A DNA stretch of 64,000 bases from JAHJQZ01 sp963676075 (GCA_963676075.2 CAXXNZ010000001.1:367759-431758), one strand, 5' to 3'; shown: positions 50,303 to 60,394, counted from the stretch's first letter. The notes: a model not told the origin generated them from the sequence alone. Numbers and translations: made by a program.

Positions 50303-51076
50303 ATGACGATTGCGGTCAACTGGCTGCCGGGCGTCGCGTACCTGTTTCTGATGGTGTTCGCGCGTGTGGGCACGCTCATCATGCTGGTGCCCGGCTTCGG
50401 GGAGGCCTTCCTGTCGACGCGGGTGCGGCTCGTCCTCGCCCTGTTGCTGTCGCTGGTAATGTATCCGCTGGTGTCGTCGACGCTGCCGGCGCAGCCGGGC
50501 ACGATGATTGCGGCGTTCGGAGTGCTGTTTCACGAGATCGTTGTCGGACTGATCCTCGGGGGCATATCGCGATTGATCATTTCCACTCTGCAGGTCGCCG
50601 GCTCCGCCATCGCCTTCCAGACCGGCCTCGGCTTCGCCCAGACCGCCGACCCGAGCCAGACCGGCGTGCAGGGCGCGATTATCGGCAATTTCCTCGGACT
50701 TCTGGGCATGGCGCTGGTCTTTGCCACCGATATGCACCACCTCGTGCTCGGCGCGATCTACCAGAGCTATGTGGTCTATCCGCCGCAAATGCCGCTGATG
50801 TTCGACGACGCCTACCACCTTGCCTGGGATGTCGCCTCGCGCAGCTTCGCGGTTGGGGTGCAGATCTCCGCGCCGTTCATCATCTTCGGACTGGTCTTCA
50901 ACCTCGGTCTCGGCATCCTGTCGCGCCTGATGCCGCAATTGCAGATCTTCTTTATTGCCATGCCGGCCAATATCAGCGTCGGCCTGATGATCTTCGCTTT
51001 GCTGCTCGTCAGCATTTCGGCCTGGTATCTCAATCATTTCCAGACCGAGATCCGCATGCTGATGGGGCTGGGGTAG
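50303..51076 (+). CDS. fliR: flagellar export gate protein FliR
   Basis: The 257-residue integral membrane protein is the third gate component. Its motifs include R-V-G-T-L-I-M-L-V-P-G-F-G, F-Q-T-G-L-G-F-A-Q-T-A-D-P and Q-L-Q-I-F-F-I-A-M-P-A-N-I. The start ATG 50303 lies 70 bp after fliQ, and flhB begins 6 bp after its stop. Confidence 0.94.
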   Translation: MTIAVNWLPGVAYLFLMVFARVGTLIMLVPGFGEAFLSTRVRLVLALLLSLVMYPLVSSTLPAQPGTMIAAFGVLFHEIVVGLILGGISRLIISTLQVAGSAIAFQTGLGFAQTADPSQTGVQGAIIGNFLGLLGMALVFATDMHHLVLGAIYQSYVVYPPQMPLMFDDAYHLAWDVASRSFAVGVQISAPFIIFGLVFNLGLGILSRLMPQLQIFFIAMPANISVGLMIFALLLVSISAWYLNHFQTEIRMLMGLG

Positions 51077-51082
51077 GCCTAG

Positions 51083-52159
51083 ATGTCAGACGAACCCGAC
51101 AAGTCAGAAAAGACAGAAGACCCCTCACAACGAAAGCTCGATGAGGCGCGCAAGAAGGGCGATGTCGCCAAGAGCCAGGAACTGACCACCTGGTTCATGA
51201 CGCTCGGTTCGACGCTTTTGTTCGCCATCATGGCCCCGATCACCACCGGCCAACTGGTGGTGCCGCTGCGCCAGATCATCGAGCAGGCAGGCCAGGTTGA
51301 TCTGACCGGCGGTGGATTCGGGCAGTTCATCTACGGGCTGGCCTACTCCATTCTCGGGGTGGCGCTGATCCCGCTGTTTTTCCTCGCCGTGTTCGCCATC
51401 GCCGGCAATCTCGTCCAGCACGGACCGCTTTTCTCGCTGGACCCGATTACCCCGAAGATATCGCGTATCTCTCCGATCGCCGGGGCCAAACGCCTGTTCT
51501 CGAGCGAGGCGCTGTTCAACTTCGTGAAGGGGCTTTTGAAGATATCGGTGGTCTCGCTCGCCGTGTTTGCGGTGCTCTGGCCAGAGCGCGATCAGCTCGA
51601 CACGATGATTTCGGAAGATCTGAGCGCGCTGATGCCGCACTTCCTGACCCTGGCGCTGCAGGTGTTCGGCGTTTCCATCGCCATCGTCACAGTCATTGCC
51701 GCCGCCGATTATCTCTACCAGCGCTGGAAGTACTGGGAGAGGCACAAGATGACGGTCAAGGAGGTCAAGGACGAATACAAGCAGATGGAAGGCGATCCGC
51801 ACATCAAGCAGCGTATTCGCCAGATCCGCAACGACAAGGCCCGCCAGCGCATGATGCAGGCGGTGCCGGAAGCGACGGTTGTGATCGCCAACCCGACCCA
51901 TTTCGCCGTAGCGTTGAAATACGAACGCGGGATGCCTGCGCCGATCTGCGTGGCCAAGGGCGTCGACAACCTGGCCCTGCGTATCCGCAAGCGCGCCGAG
52001 GAGCACGATGTGCCCGTGGTCGAGAACCCGCCGTTGGCGCGGGCGCTGTTCAAAAGCGTCGAGGTCGAGGGCTCCATTCCGTCCGAACATTTCAAGGCGG
52101 TGGCCGAGGTGATCGGCTATGTCATGCGTCTTTCCGGCCAACGTCGCTGGCGCGCGTGA
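51083..52159 (+). CDS. flhB: flagellar export switch protein FlhB
   Basis: FlhB regulates substrate specificity of export. The 358-residue protein has a basic N-terminus (S-Q-R-K-L-D-E-A-R-K-K-G-D-V), four membrane segments and the C-terminal cytoplasmic domain. The autocleavage motif N-P-T-H is at residue 270. Its presence predicts the normal hook-to-filament switch. It is followed 177 bp later by cckA on the same strand. Confidence 0.96.
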   Translation: MSDEPDKSEKTEDPSQRKLDEARKKGDVAKSQELTTWFMTLGSTLLFAIMAPITTGQLVVPLRQIIEQAGQVDLTGGGFGQFIYGLAYSILGVALIPLFFLAVFAIAGNLVQHGPLFSLDPITPKISRISPIAGAKRLFSSEALFNFVKGLLKISVVSLAVFAVLWPERDQLDTMISEDLSALMPHFLTLALQVFGVSIAIVTVIAAADYLYQRWKYWERHKMTVKEVKDEYKQMEGDPHIKQRIRQIRNDKARQRMMQAVPEATVVIANPTHFAVALKYERGMPAPICVAKGVDNLALRIRKRAEEHDVPVVENPPLARALFKSVEVEGSIPSEHFKAVAEVIGYVMRLSGQRRWRA

Positions 52160-52336
52160 TCGCGCGGTGCGTTGCGGGCAAAACCCGCGTCATGCACTAC
52201 CCAATCGAGCCGGCTTTGCTACAGTGGGTCAACTTGCGCGACTCAAAATGAATCGCGCCGCTGTGCGTCGTTAACACCCCAAGGCGGTCTGCCTTTGTCG
52301 ACGCGCGGCAATGCAAGGCACGAAGGAAACCGAGCA

Positions 52337-54901
52337 ATGGCGGCAACGCCCGATGACGGCGACACCTATCCCGAGCCGATTGAACCGCGCGCGTCGGGCT
52401 TTGCCGGCGTCTGGCGGGTTTTGCTGCTGGCCATCGTGTTCATTGCCATCGCCGTCGGCTTTTCGCTTTATGGCGACCACATTCCCGGCGATGTGATCGT
52501 CCTGTTCCTCGGTCTGCTCGGCGTTATCGGCGTGTTTTTCCTGTTCGCGCTGGCGGCAGGGTTGTTCCGCTATTCGGGCGGCGATACGCGGCGCTCGCTG
52601 AGCGCGGCAATCGTCGACAGTCTCGGCTACGGCGCTCTTGTTGCCGATCGCGACGGGCGGATCGTTTATGCCAACGAGCACTATGCGGCTCTGAGCGGCG
52701 CCACGGCGGACCGCCTGCCTGTCGGCGTGCCGCGGCTGTTCGCCTCCGAACCCGAAGCCAGCGAGGGCATGTACCGGCTGACGCGGGCGGCGCGTGAGGG
52801 GCGGCCGGTTTCCGAGGACATCCGCTTGTCCCATCCGCTGCGCGAGGCAGACACAAAGTCCGGCGCGCCGACCTGGTATCGCGTCGCCGTCAGGGCGTTG
52901 CCGCAGATCGAGCGCGGCAAGTCCCTGGTGATGTGGACCGTCGAGGACATCTCGCGCGACCGTGCCAGGCAGGAAAACATCTTCCTCGAGCTGCAGCGCG
53001 CCATCGATTATCTCGACCACGCTCCGGCCGGGTTCTTCTCCTCGGAGGCGAATGGGCGGCTGAGCTATATCAACTCGACGCTGGCCGACTGGCTCGGCTA
53101 CGATCTGGCGGCATTCGACGGCAATTCGCTCAATCTCAGCGACATCGTTCTGGGCGACGGCGCCTCGCTGCTGATGGGCGGGCGCGCCGACGGCGACATC
53201 CGTACCGAGATCATCGACATCGACCTGGTGCGAGCCAACGGCACGACCTTCCCGGTGCGGCTGCTGCACCGGGCGGCGCGGCTGGCGGAAGGCGAATTGG
53301 GTGAGACCCGCACACTGGTTCTCGACCGGACCGGCGGAGCTGGCCTGGAAGATGCGCTGCGCGCTGCCGAAATCCGCTTCTCACGGCTCTACAACCAGAC
53401 GCCGTTCGCGGTGGCGACGCTCGACGAGGAAGGGCGCATCCTCAACGTCAATGCGCCTTTCACCCGGATCTTCGGCCTGACCGCTTCGGAGCGGGCCATC
53501 GAGATGCGGCCGCTGAGCGAGCTGATCTCCGAAGAACAGGTGCCCGGGCTGAAGCGCGCCATTGCCGACGCAGTGGCCCAGCGCTCGGACATCGATCCGC
53601 TCGACGCCAATATCGACGGCACGCCCGACCAGGCGGTGCGGCTCTATTTCAGCGGTTCGGAATCCGAAGAGGGCAAGCCTGAGCGGGTGATCATCTACGC
53701 TCTCGATATGACCGAGCAGAGAAAGCTCGAAGCCCAGTTCGCCCAGGGCCAGAAAATGCAGGCGGTCGGCCAGCTCGCTGGCGGCGTTGCCCACGATTTC
53801 AACAACGTTCTGACCGCGATCATCGGTTTTTCGGACCTTCTGCTGCTCAAGCACAAGCCGTCCGACCCGTCGTTCTCGGACATCATGTCGATCAAGCAGA
53901 GCGCCAACCGCGCCGCAGCTCTGGTCAGGCAGTTGCTGGCCTTCTCGCGCCGTCAGACGCTTCGGCCACAGGTGCTGGAGGTCTCGACCCATATCGACGA
54001 CCTGACCGTTCTGCTCAAGCGCCTGATCGGCGAACAGATTTCGCTCGATGTCTCGCACGAACCGGGGCTGTGGCCGGTGCGTGCCGACCTGGTTCAGATC
54101 GAGCAGGTCATCATCAACCTGGTGGTCAACGCACGCGACGCCATGCCAGGCGGTGGCGCCATCCACGTGCGCACGCGCAATGTGCTGACGGCGGAGGCCG
54201 AAACCTTCACCTATCGCGGCATGCCACCGGCTGATTACGTTCTGATCGAGGTCGAAGATTCGGGCACCGGCATGTCCGAGGAGATCATGGAAAAGATCTT
54301 CGAGCCGTTCTTCTCGACCAAGGAACTGGGCAAGGGGACCGGGCTCGGGCTGTCGATGGTCTATGGCATCATCAAGCAGACGGGCGGCTTCATCTATGCC
54401 GACTCCGAACTCGGACGGGGCACGACCTTCCGCATCTTCCTGCCGCGCCATATCCCGACCGAAGCCGAAATGCCGACCAAGGCGGTGGCGCACACGGTGA
54501 AGGATCTGACCGGCCGCGAACGTATCCTCATCGTCGAGGACGAGGAAAGCGTCCGCACCTTCTCGGCGCGGGCCCTGGCGGTGACCGGCTACGAGGTCTA
54601 CGAGGCCGAATCCGGCGAGGAGGCGCTGGAAAAGCTCGAAGAGATCGACGGTCAGCTCGACCTCATCATCTCCGATGTGGTCATGCCCGAAATGGACGGG
54701 CCGACACTGCTCAAGCACGTGCGCAAGCAGTTCCCCGAACTCAAGGTGATCTTCGTGTCCGGCTATGCCGAAGAGAGTGTGCGGCGCGAACTCGAGGACG
54801 ACCGGTCGGTCGAATTTCTGCCCAAGCCATATTCGCTCGACCAGATCAATTCCAAGGTCAAGGAAGTGCTGCAGGCAACGCGCGAGCCCGAGCCGGTTTG
54901 A
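52337..54901 (+). CDS. cckA: hybrid sensor histidine kinase CckA
   Basis: CckA sits at the top of the CckA-ChpT-CtrA phosphorelay that controls cell cycle and motility in alphaproteobacteria. The 854-residue protein has two transmembrane helices within residues 25-80. PAS-type domains follow (G-A-L-V-A-D-R-D-G-R-I-V-Y-A-N, and a later one with F-A-V-A-T-L-D-E-E-G-R). The H-box is G-G-V-A-H-D-F-N-N-V-L with His486; the ATPase has N-A-R-D-A-M-P and G-T-G-L-G-L-S-M-V-Y-G. The receiver domain has Asp780 (I-I-S-D-V-V-M-P-E-M-D-G). ATG 52337 follows GAAGGAAA. Its position after flhB is, as I recall, also found in Caulobacter. Confidence 0.92.
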   Translation: MAATPDDGDTYPEPIEPRASGFAGVWRVLLLAIVFIAIAVGFSLYGDHIPGDVIVLFLGLLGVIGVFFLFALAAGLFRYSGGDTRRSLSAAIVDSLGYGALVADRDGRIVYANEHYAALSGATADRLPVGVPRLFASEPEASEGMYRLTRAAREGRPVSEDIRLSHPLREADTKSGAPTWYRVAVRALPQIERGKSLVMWTVEDISRDRARQENIFLELQRAIDYLDHAPAGFFSSEANGRLSYINSTLADWLGYDLAAFDGNSLNLSDIVLGDGASLLMGGRADGDIRTEIIDIDLVRANGTTFPVRLLHRAARLAEGELGETRTLVLDRTGGAGLEDALRAAEIRFSRLYNQTPFAVATLDEEGRILNVNAPFTRIFGLTASERAIEMRPLSELISEEQVPGLKRAIADAVAQRSDIDPLDANIDGTPDQAVRLYFSGSESEEGKPERVIIYALDMTEQRKLEAQFAQGQKMQAVGQLAGGVAHDFNNVLTAIIGFSDLLLLKHKPSDPSFSDIMSIKQSANRAAALVRQLLAFSRRQTLRPQVLEVSTHIDDLTVLLKRLIGEQISLDVSHEPGLWPVRADLVQIEQVIINLVVNARDAMPGGGAIHVRTRNVLTAEAETFTYRGMPPADYVLIEVEDSGTGMSEEIMEKIFEPFFSTKELGKGTGLGLSMVYGIIKQTGGFIYADSELGRGTTFRIFLPRHIPTEAEMPTKAVAHTVKDLTGRERILIVEDEESVRTFSARALAVTGYEVYEAESGEEALEKLEEIDGQLDLIISDVVMPEMDGPTLLKHVRKQFPELKVIFVSGYAEESVRRELEDDRSVEFLPKPYSLDQINSKVKEVLQATREPEPV

Positions 54902-55042
54902 GGTCGACTGCGGTCTGGTGCGATGACGGACCTGTCGCGCGTCGCTGTTTGCCGTTCCGATCGTGGGGCAGGCGGCTGGTGTGACGGCCTTTGACGTCTG
55001 CCGGCGGCAGCGATTCGGTCGCTGATTGCCGGGCAGGAAAAT

Positions 55043-55057
55043 GTTCCGCATTCGTTC
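55043..55057. promoter_or_regulatory. LexA (SOS) box of recA
   Basis: GTTCCGCATTCGTTC matches the alphaproteobacterial LexA operator GTTC-N7-GTTC and ends at the -35 element. Confidence 0.85.
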
Positions 55058-55087
55058 TTGACAGTTTGCGGACAAAATGAGAACAAT
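55058..55087 (+). promoter_or_regulatory. recA promoter
   Basis: TTGACA (55058-55063) and AACAAT (55082-55087) with an 18-bp spacer form a plausible vegetative promoter about 80 bp before recA, with the LexA box just upstream. Confidence 0.6.
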
Positions 55088-55166
55088 GCAAGTACGAAAG
55101 GCCGACAAGGCGGGGGTCGCGAATCCATTGCCCGGCTGCTGGCAACATGAAATAAGGATAGCGAAA

Positions 55167-56255
55167 ATGGCGGTTCAACAGCAGCTTCGTATTGTTGAAG
55201 GGGGCGGAATGGACAAGCAGAAGGCCTTGGAGGCCGCTCTGGGACAGATCGAACGCAGTTTCGGCAAGGGCTCGATCATGCGCCTTGGCGAGAACTCTGC
55301 CGTTCAGGTGGAATCGATTTCGACCGGCTCGCTCGGTCTTGATATTGCCCTCGGCATTGGCGGGCTGCCGCGTGGTCGCATTATCGAGATTTTCGGGCCG
55401 GAAAGCTCGGGCAAAACGACGCTGGCGCTGCATGTTCTGGCCGAAGCCCAAAAGAATGGCGGCATCTGTGCCTTCATCGATGCCGAGCACGCACTCGATC
55501 CGATCTATGCCAGAAAGCTCGGCGTCAACATCGATGATTTACTCATCTCTCAGCCTGATGCCGGTGAACAGGCGCTCGAAATTGCCGACACGCTGGTCCG
55601 GTCCGGCGCCATTGACGTGCTGGTGGTCGACTCCGTCGCCGCACTGACGCCGCGCGCCGAACTCGAGGGTGAGATGGGCGATTCTCTGCCTGGCCTTCAG
55701 GCGCGCCTGATGAGCCAGGCCATGCGCAAGCTGACCGGCTCGATCTCGCGTTCCAAGGGCATGGTGATCTTCATCAACCAGATCCGCATGAAGATCGGCG
55801 TGATGTTTGGTTCGCCCGAAACCACCACCGGCGGCAATGCGCTGAAGTTCTACTCGTCCGTGCGTCTCGATATCCGCCGCATCGGTGCCATCAAGGACCG
55901 CGAGGAGGTTGTCGGCAACCAGACCCGCGTCAAGGTGGTCAAGAACAAACTGGCGCCGCCCTTCCGCCAGGTCGAGTTCGACATCATGTATGGCGAAGGC
56001 ATTTCCAAGACCGGCGAACTGCTCGATCTTGGCGTCAAGTCGGGGATCGTCGAGAAGTCGGGCGCCTGGTTCTCCTATGACAGCCAGCGGCTGGGGCAGG
56101 GCAGGGAGAATTCCCGCCAGTTCCTCAAGGACAATCCCGAGATCGCCAACCAGATCGAGCTCGGCGTCCGCGAAAGCGCCGGACTTCTGTCCGAGGCACT
56201 GATCGGTGACGAGTCTGCCGATGCTCTGACCGACAAGACAGAGTCGGACGAATAG
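55167..56255 (+). CDS. recA: recombinase RecA
   Basis: RecA drives homologous recombination and LexA self-cleavage. The 362-residue protein has Walker A G-P-E-S-S-G-K-T at residues 77-84, V-V-D-S-V-A-A-L-T-P, and the L2-region G-G-N-A-L-K-F-Y-S. ATG 55167 (MAVQQQLRIVEGG) follows AAGGA. The acidic C-terminal tail ends D-K-T-E-S-D-E. It is monocistronic: promoter and LexA box upstream, terminator 160 bp downstream. Confidence 0.98.
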   Translation: MAVQQQLRIVEGGGMDKQKALEAALGQIERSFGKGSIMRLGENSAVQVESISTGSLGLDIALGIGGLPRGRIIEIFGPESSGKTTLALHVLAEAQKNGGICAFIDAEHALDPIYARKLGVNIDDLLISQPDAGEQALEIADTLVRSGAIDVLVVDSVAALTPRAELEGEMGDSLPGLQARLMSQAMRKLTGSISRSKGMVIFINQIRMKIGVMFGSPETTTGGNALKFYSSVRLDIRRIGAIKDREEVVGNQTRVKVVKNKLAPPFRQVEFDIMYGEGISKTGELLDLGVKSGIVEKSGAWFSYDSQRLGQGRENSRQFLKDNPEIANQIELGVRESAGLLSEALIGDESADALTDKTESDE

Positions 56256-56416
56256 CCCAATCGGGCATGACTGGCCGGCGTTCGTTCGAACGGCGGCCGG
56301 TTCCCCGATCTGGCGGGCAGGTTCCCGTCGCATCGGGCAGCGTGCCCAAGCCCTTCCACCCTTCTGGAATGGCCGCGGGTGCGGCACTTGGTTCTTGCTG
56401 ACTTTCCAAAGCAACT

Positions 56417-56441
56417 CGGGCGCCTTGCGGCGCCCGTTTTT
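56417..56441 (+). terminator. recA terminator
   Basis: CGGGCGCC-TTGC-GGCGCCCG followed by TTTTT is a classical intrinsic terminator. Confidence 0.88.
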
Positions 56442-56559
56442 CATTGTGTGGCGGGGGCATGACCCTTATCGTTGCTGGCCTCGGCGCGGGATGCATTTGC
56501 CGGTCACGTTCTGGACATTAAAGCCGACGGCGGGATACAAGGCTGATCAAATTGAACAA

Positions 56560-56581
56560 GGCCGCGTGTTCGCGGCCGTTT
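56560..56581 (+). promoter_or_regulatory. hairpin in the alaS leader
   Basis: GGCCGCG-TGTT-CGCGGCC-GTTTC is a perfect 7-bp stem ending 20 bp before the alaS start. It could be a terminator/attenuator or a leader structure limiting translation. Confidence 0.5.
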
Positions 56582-56597
56582 CTATGCGGAATGGACC

Positions 56598-59255
56598 ATG
56601 GCGAGCGTCAACGACATCCGATCGACTTTCATCGATTTCTTCTCGCGTAACGGACACGAGCCGGTAGCATCGAGTCCGCTCGTGCCGCGCAACGATCCGA
56701 CGCTGATGTTCACCAACGCCGGCATGGTGCAGTTCAAGAACGTTTTTACCGGTGTTGAGAAGCGCCCCTACAGCACGGCCGTGACCTCGCAGAAATGCGT
56801 GCGCGCCGGTGGCAAGCACAACGACCTCGACAATGTCGGGTTCACTGCCCGGCATCATACCTTCTTCGAAATGCTCGGCAATTTCTCGTTCGGCGATTAT
56901 TTCAAGGAACGGGCGATCAGTCTTGCCTGGGAACTGGTGACTAAGGATTTCGGTCTTGAAAAGGATCGGATCTGGGTGACCGTCTACCCGAGCGATGACG
57001 AAGCCTATGATCTCTGGCGCAAGATCGCCGGTATTCCCGAGGAACGGATCGTCCGCCATACCGACAATCTCTGGGCCATGGGACCGACCGGTCCGTGTGG
57101 CTACTGCTCGGAAATCTTCTACGATCAGGGCGAGGGGCTGGTTGGTGGACCTCCAGGTTCACCCGATGAAGATGGCGACCGCTATCTGGAATTCTGGAAT
57201 CTCGTCTTCATGCAGTTCGATCAGGTCGACGAGACAACACGGCTCGATCTGCCCAATCCTTCGATCGATACCGGATTGGGCCTCGAACGCATCACCGCTA
57301 TCCTGCAGGGCGTGCACTCCAATTACGACATTGATTTGTTCCGCACCCTGATCGGGGAGGCCGCGCATGTCGTCGGAGGTGACCCGGATGGCGAGGGGAA
57401 ACAATCCCTGCGCGTGATCGCCGATCATTTGCGCTCAATGTCCTTCCTGATTTCGGAAGGCGTGCTGCCCTCCAACGAAGGCCGGGGCTATGTTCTGCGG
57501 CGCATCATGCGTCGTGCCATGCGCCACGCGACCCTTCTGGGGTCCAACGAACCGGTCATCCACAGACTGGTGCCGACGCTTATCAGCGAAATGGGGCAGG
57601 CCTATCCCGAGCTTGGTACCGGCCAGGCGATGATTTCCGAAACCATCAAGCTCGAGGAAGAACGCTTCCTCAAGACCCTCGGACGCGGTCTTGCCATTCT
57701 CGAAGACGAAACCCGCGACTTCAAGAAGGGCGACATGCTTGAGGGTGTTACCGCATTCAAGCTCTACGACACTTACGGTTTTCCGCTTGATCTCACGCAG
57801 GATGCCCTGCGGACACGCGGCATCAGTGTCGATCTGTCCGGCTTTGAAGATGCCATGGCGCGTCAGCGCGCCGAGGCCCGCAAGTCCTGGGCTGGTTCAG
57901 GCGAATCCGCTTCGGCCGAAGTCTGGTTCTCGCTCACCGACAAGCTCGGTCCGACGGAATTTCTCGGCTACGATACAGAAGGTGCGCACGGGGTCGTGAC
58001 CGCGCTGATCAAGGACGGTGCCGAGGTGGACAGCCTCGCAGTTGGCGAAGACGGATTTGTCGTTCTCAATCAGACGCCGTTTTACGGCGAGAGCGGCGGT
58101 CAGGTCGGCGACACCGGCACGATGTCGGGTGAGGGCATTGTCCTCGAGGTCAGCGATGTCCTGAAACCGGCGGGTGGCGTTTTCGCCCATCGGGTAAAGG
58201 TGGTCGAGGGGCCGGTGAAAATGGGCTCCGCTCTGGCGCTCGAGGTCGATCATTCGCGCCGTACCGCCATTCGCGCCAATCACTCGGCAACCCACCTGCT
58301 GCACGAGGCGCTTCGTCAGGTCCTTGGCACTCATGTGGCCCAGAAGGGCTCGATGGTGTCGCCCGATCGCCTGCGTTTCGATTTCTCGCACACCAAGGCG
58401 GTGAGCCAGGAGGAAATCGCCGAAGTCGAGCGGCTGGCCAATGGCATCATTTTGCAGGATGCGCCGGTCGAGACGCGCCTGATGGCAGTCGATGACGCCC
58501 GCGCCGCCGGCGCCATGGCGCTGTTCGGCGAGAAGTACGGCGATGAAGTTCGGGTCGTGACCATGGGCACCGCCCGCGAGGGCGACAAGGCGGGCAAGAC
58601 CTATTCGATGGAATTGTGCGGGGGCACCCATGTGCGCCGGACCGGCGAGATCGGTCTGGTCTCGGTGGTGCAGGAAAGCTCGGTCGCGGCTGGCGTTAGG
58701 CGCATCGAAGCGCTGACGGCGGAAGGCGCGCGCAAGCATTTTGCCGAGCAGGAAGCGGAACTTATGGCGATCGCGGCAACCCTCAAGGTGTCGCCGAAAG
58801 ACGCCAAGGCCCGCATCGAGTCGCTCCTTGAAGAACGCAAGCAGCTTGAAAAGCAGCTGACCGACGCGCGCAAGCAGCTTGCCATGGGTGGCGGCGGCAG
58901 TGGCGCTCCGGAAGGTCCTGAAGACATCGCCGGCACGGCGTTCATCGGGCGTGTGGTCGAAGGGCTTCAGCCCAAGGATCTGCGCGGTATGGTCGATGGC
59001 GCCAAAAAGCAGATTGGCTCGGGCGTGGTAGCAATTGTCGGCACGACCGAAGACGGCAAGGGGGCTATTGCCGTCGGCGTCACCGAGGATCTGACCGGCA
59101 AGGTTTCGGCGGTCGATCTGGTGCGGCTGGGCTCGGAAGCGCTCGGCGGCAAGGGCGGCGGCGGACGGCCGGACATGGCCCAGGCCGGCGGCCCGGATGG
59201 CACCAAGGCCGGCGAGGCGATCGACGCCATCAAAAAGGCGCTTCAGTCGGCCTGA
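56598..59255 (+). CDS. alaS: alanyl-tRNA synthetase
   Basis: AlaS charges tRNA-Ala and edits mischarged Ser/Gly. The 885-residue protein is full length. The class II core includes R-N-D-P-T-L-M-F-T-N-A-G-M and K-C-V-R-A-G-G-K-H-N-D-L-D-N-V-G. The editing domain has N-H-S-A-T-H-L-L-H and the C-x-x-x-H zinc motif (E-L-C-G-G-T-H). The C-Ala domain is Gly-rich (G-G-G-R-P-D-M-A-Q-A-G). ATG 56598 begins M-A-S-V-N-D-I-R-S-T-F, the typical start. A leader hairpin lies just upstream. The stop lies 26 bp inside the convergent transporter remnant. Confidence 0.97.
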   Translation: MASVNDIRSTFIDFFSRNGHEPVASSPLVPRNDPTLMFTNAGMVQFKNVFTGVEKRPYSTAVTSQKCVRAGGKHNDLDNVGFTARHHTFFEMLGNFSFGDYFKERAISLAWELVTKDFGLEKDRIWVTVYPSDDEAYDLWRKIAGIPEERIVRHTDNLWAMGPTGPCGYCSEIFYDQGEGLVGGPPGSPDEDGDRYLEFWNLVFMQFDQVDETTRLDLPNPSIDTGLGLERITAILQGVHSNYDIDLFRTLIGEAAHVVGGDPDGEGKQSLRVIADHLRSMSFLISEGVLPSNEGRGYVLRRIMRRAMRHATLLGSNEPVIHRLVPTLISEMGQAYPELGTGQAMISETIKLEEERFLKTLGRGLAILEDETRDFKKGDMLEGVTAFKLYDTYGFPLDLTQDALRTRGISVDLSGFEDAMARQRAEARKSWAGSGESASAEVWFSLTDKLGPTEFLGYDTEGAHGVVTALIKDGAEVDSLAVGEDGFVVLNQTPFYGESGGQVGDTGTMSGEGIVLEVSDVLKPAGGVFAHRVKVVEGPVKMGSALALEVDHSRRTAIRANHSATHLLHEALRQVLGTHVAQKGSMVSPDRLRFDFSHTKAVSQEEIAEVERLANGIILQDAPVETRLMAVDDARAAGAMALFGEKYGDEVRVVTMGTAREGDKAGKTYSMELCGGTHVRRTGEIGLVSVVQESSVAAGVRRIEALTAEGARKHFAEQEAELMAIAATLKVSPKDAKARIESLLEERKQLEKQLTDARKQLAMGGGGSGAPEGPEDIAGTAFIGRVVEGLQPKDLRGMVDGAKKQIGSGVVAIVGTTEDGKGAIAVGVTEDLTGKVSAVDLVRLGSEALGGKGGGGRPDMAQAGGPDGTKAGEAIDAIKKALQSA

Positions 59256-60181
59256 TCGTTCCGGGAATTGGGCGGGCGGCGCGGACGACGCGCCGCCGCG
59301 AGAAACGCAAAGCCACCAACAGGGCTGCGCGGCGTGTTGGCCGGGCGGAAAGCTGAAATAGCCGCCCACGGCGACGACCAGCATGCCTGCGAGCGTGAAC
59401 AGGCTGGGGAATTCCGAAAACACCAGCGCGCCAAGCAGAACGGCCCAGATGATCTGGCTGTACTGGGTTGGCGCCACCCAGGCGGCTGGGGCATTCTTGG
59501 CGCCGAGGACGATCAGCACATTGCCGAGGCCGCCCGTCAAACCGATGACGATGTATTTTGCCAGAACCATCGGCTCGGGAATGAACGACATGCCGAAAGC
59601 CAGCATGATGATGACGTTCAGACACCACTGTGTATCCCATGCCATAGGCAATGATGGTGATGCGCTGTTCGGTCTGCGATACGTGGCGCAAAAGGATGGC
59701 GACGCCCGACCCGAGGAAGGCGACGAACAGGGCGGTCAGATGCCCGATGCTGAGCTCGCGAAACCCGGGACGGACGACGAGGAGCACGCCGAGGAAACCG
59801 AGGGCGAGGCCGAACCAGCGGCCCCGTGTCATGTCCTCCTTGAGCACGATAACTGCTAGGATCGTCGAAAAGACCGGCGCCAGGAAGATGATCGAATAGG
59901 CTTCTGCAAACGGGATCGTGGTGAAGGTGAAAACGACGCACAGCAGGGCGAGGTAGGCCAGAATCGCTCGGGCATGCAAAAGCAGCGGCTGCTTGGCCTT
60001 GAAGGTGTTGATGAGCTTCTCGGATTTCGGCCGGGTCAGGATGACCGGGAATGGCCGAAATGAAAGCCGTCAGCAGCCCCATCTGGAACGGATTGGCCCC
60101 TTCGCCGAGGCTTTTGATGATCGCGTCGCCACACGAAAAGATCGCATAGGCGGCCAAAGCATAATAGACGCCGACAGGCAT
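59230..60181 (-). pseudogene. EamA/DMT family transporter broken by three frameshifts
   Basis: The pieces together make one DMT-superfamily drug/metabolite transporter of ~10 membrane helices. The N-terminus M-P-V-G-V-Y-Y-A-L-A-A-Y-A-I-F-S-C-G-D begins at 60181. The frame changes near 60050 (after I-S-A-I-P, continuing V-I-L-T-R-P), near 59640 (after A-Y-G-M-G-Y, continuing L-N-V-I-I-M-L-A-F-G) and near 59350 (after G-G-Y-F-S-F). The joined reading retains L-A-P-V-F-S-T-I-L-A-V-I-V-L-K-E-D and V-A-P-T-Q-Y-S-Q-I-I-W. All shifts are single-base scale and two abut short homopolymers. Either sequence error close to the chimeric junction or genuine decay explains it. It converges on alaS and overlaps its stop. 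Confidence 0.75.
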
Positions 60182-60300
60182 GGAAGTCTCACTGGAACCG
60201 AAGGAATATTAGCGATAATACCTTCTTGTGCCCACGTCGACCCCGAAAGTGGCACCGCGGTCAGTGGTTATACGTGCTCCCTGTTCGGACGTAGCGAGAC

Positions 60301-60324
60301 AAAAAGGGCGGCTGAAAGCCGCCC
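60301..60324 (-). terminator. minus-strand terminator without its gene
   Basis: GGGCGGCT-GAA-AGCCGCCC followed, on the minus strand, by TTTTT. It points to a minus-strand bacterial gene that should begin beyond 60.4 kb but is cut off by the junction; only ~75 bp of GC-rich sequence remains. Confidence 0.65.
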
Positions 60325-60394
60325 CGTGTCGCGTCATGGCAATCGGATGGGATTACCTCAAATGGACCGAGCCAACCACTGCTCGATTCGACTT

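Noticed and set aside
57897..59651. 584-residue minus-strand frame spanning alaS
   Set aside because: Only its first ~100 residues are real (middle part of the DMT transporter). The rest is the complement of alaS, reached because of a frameshift.
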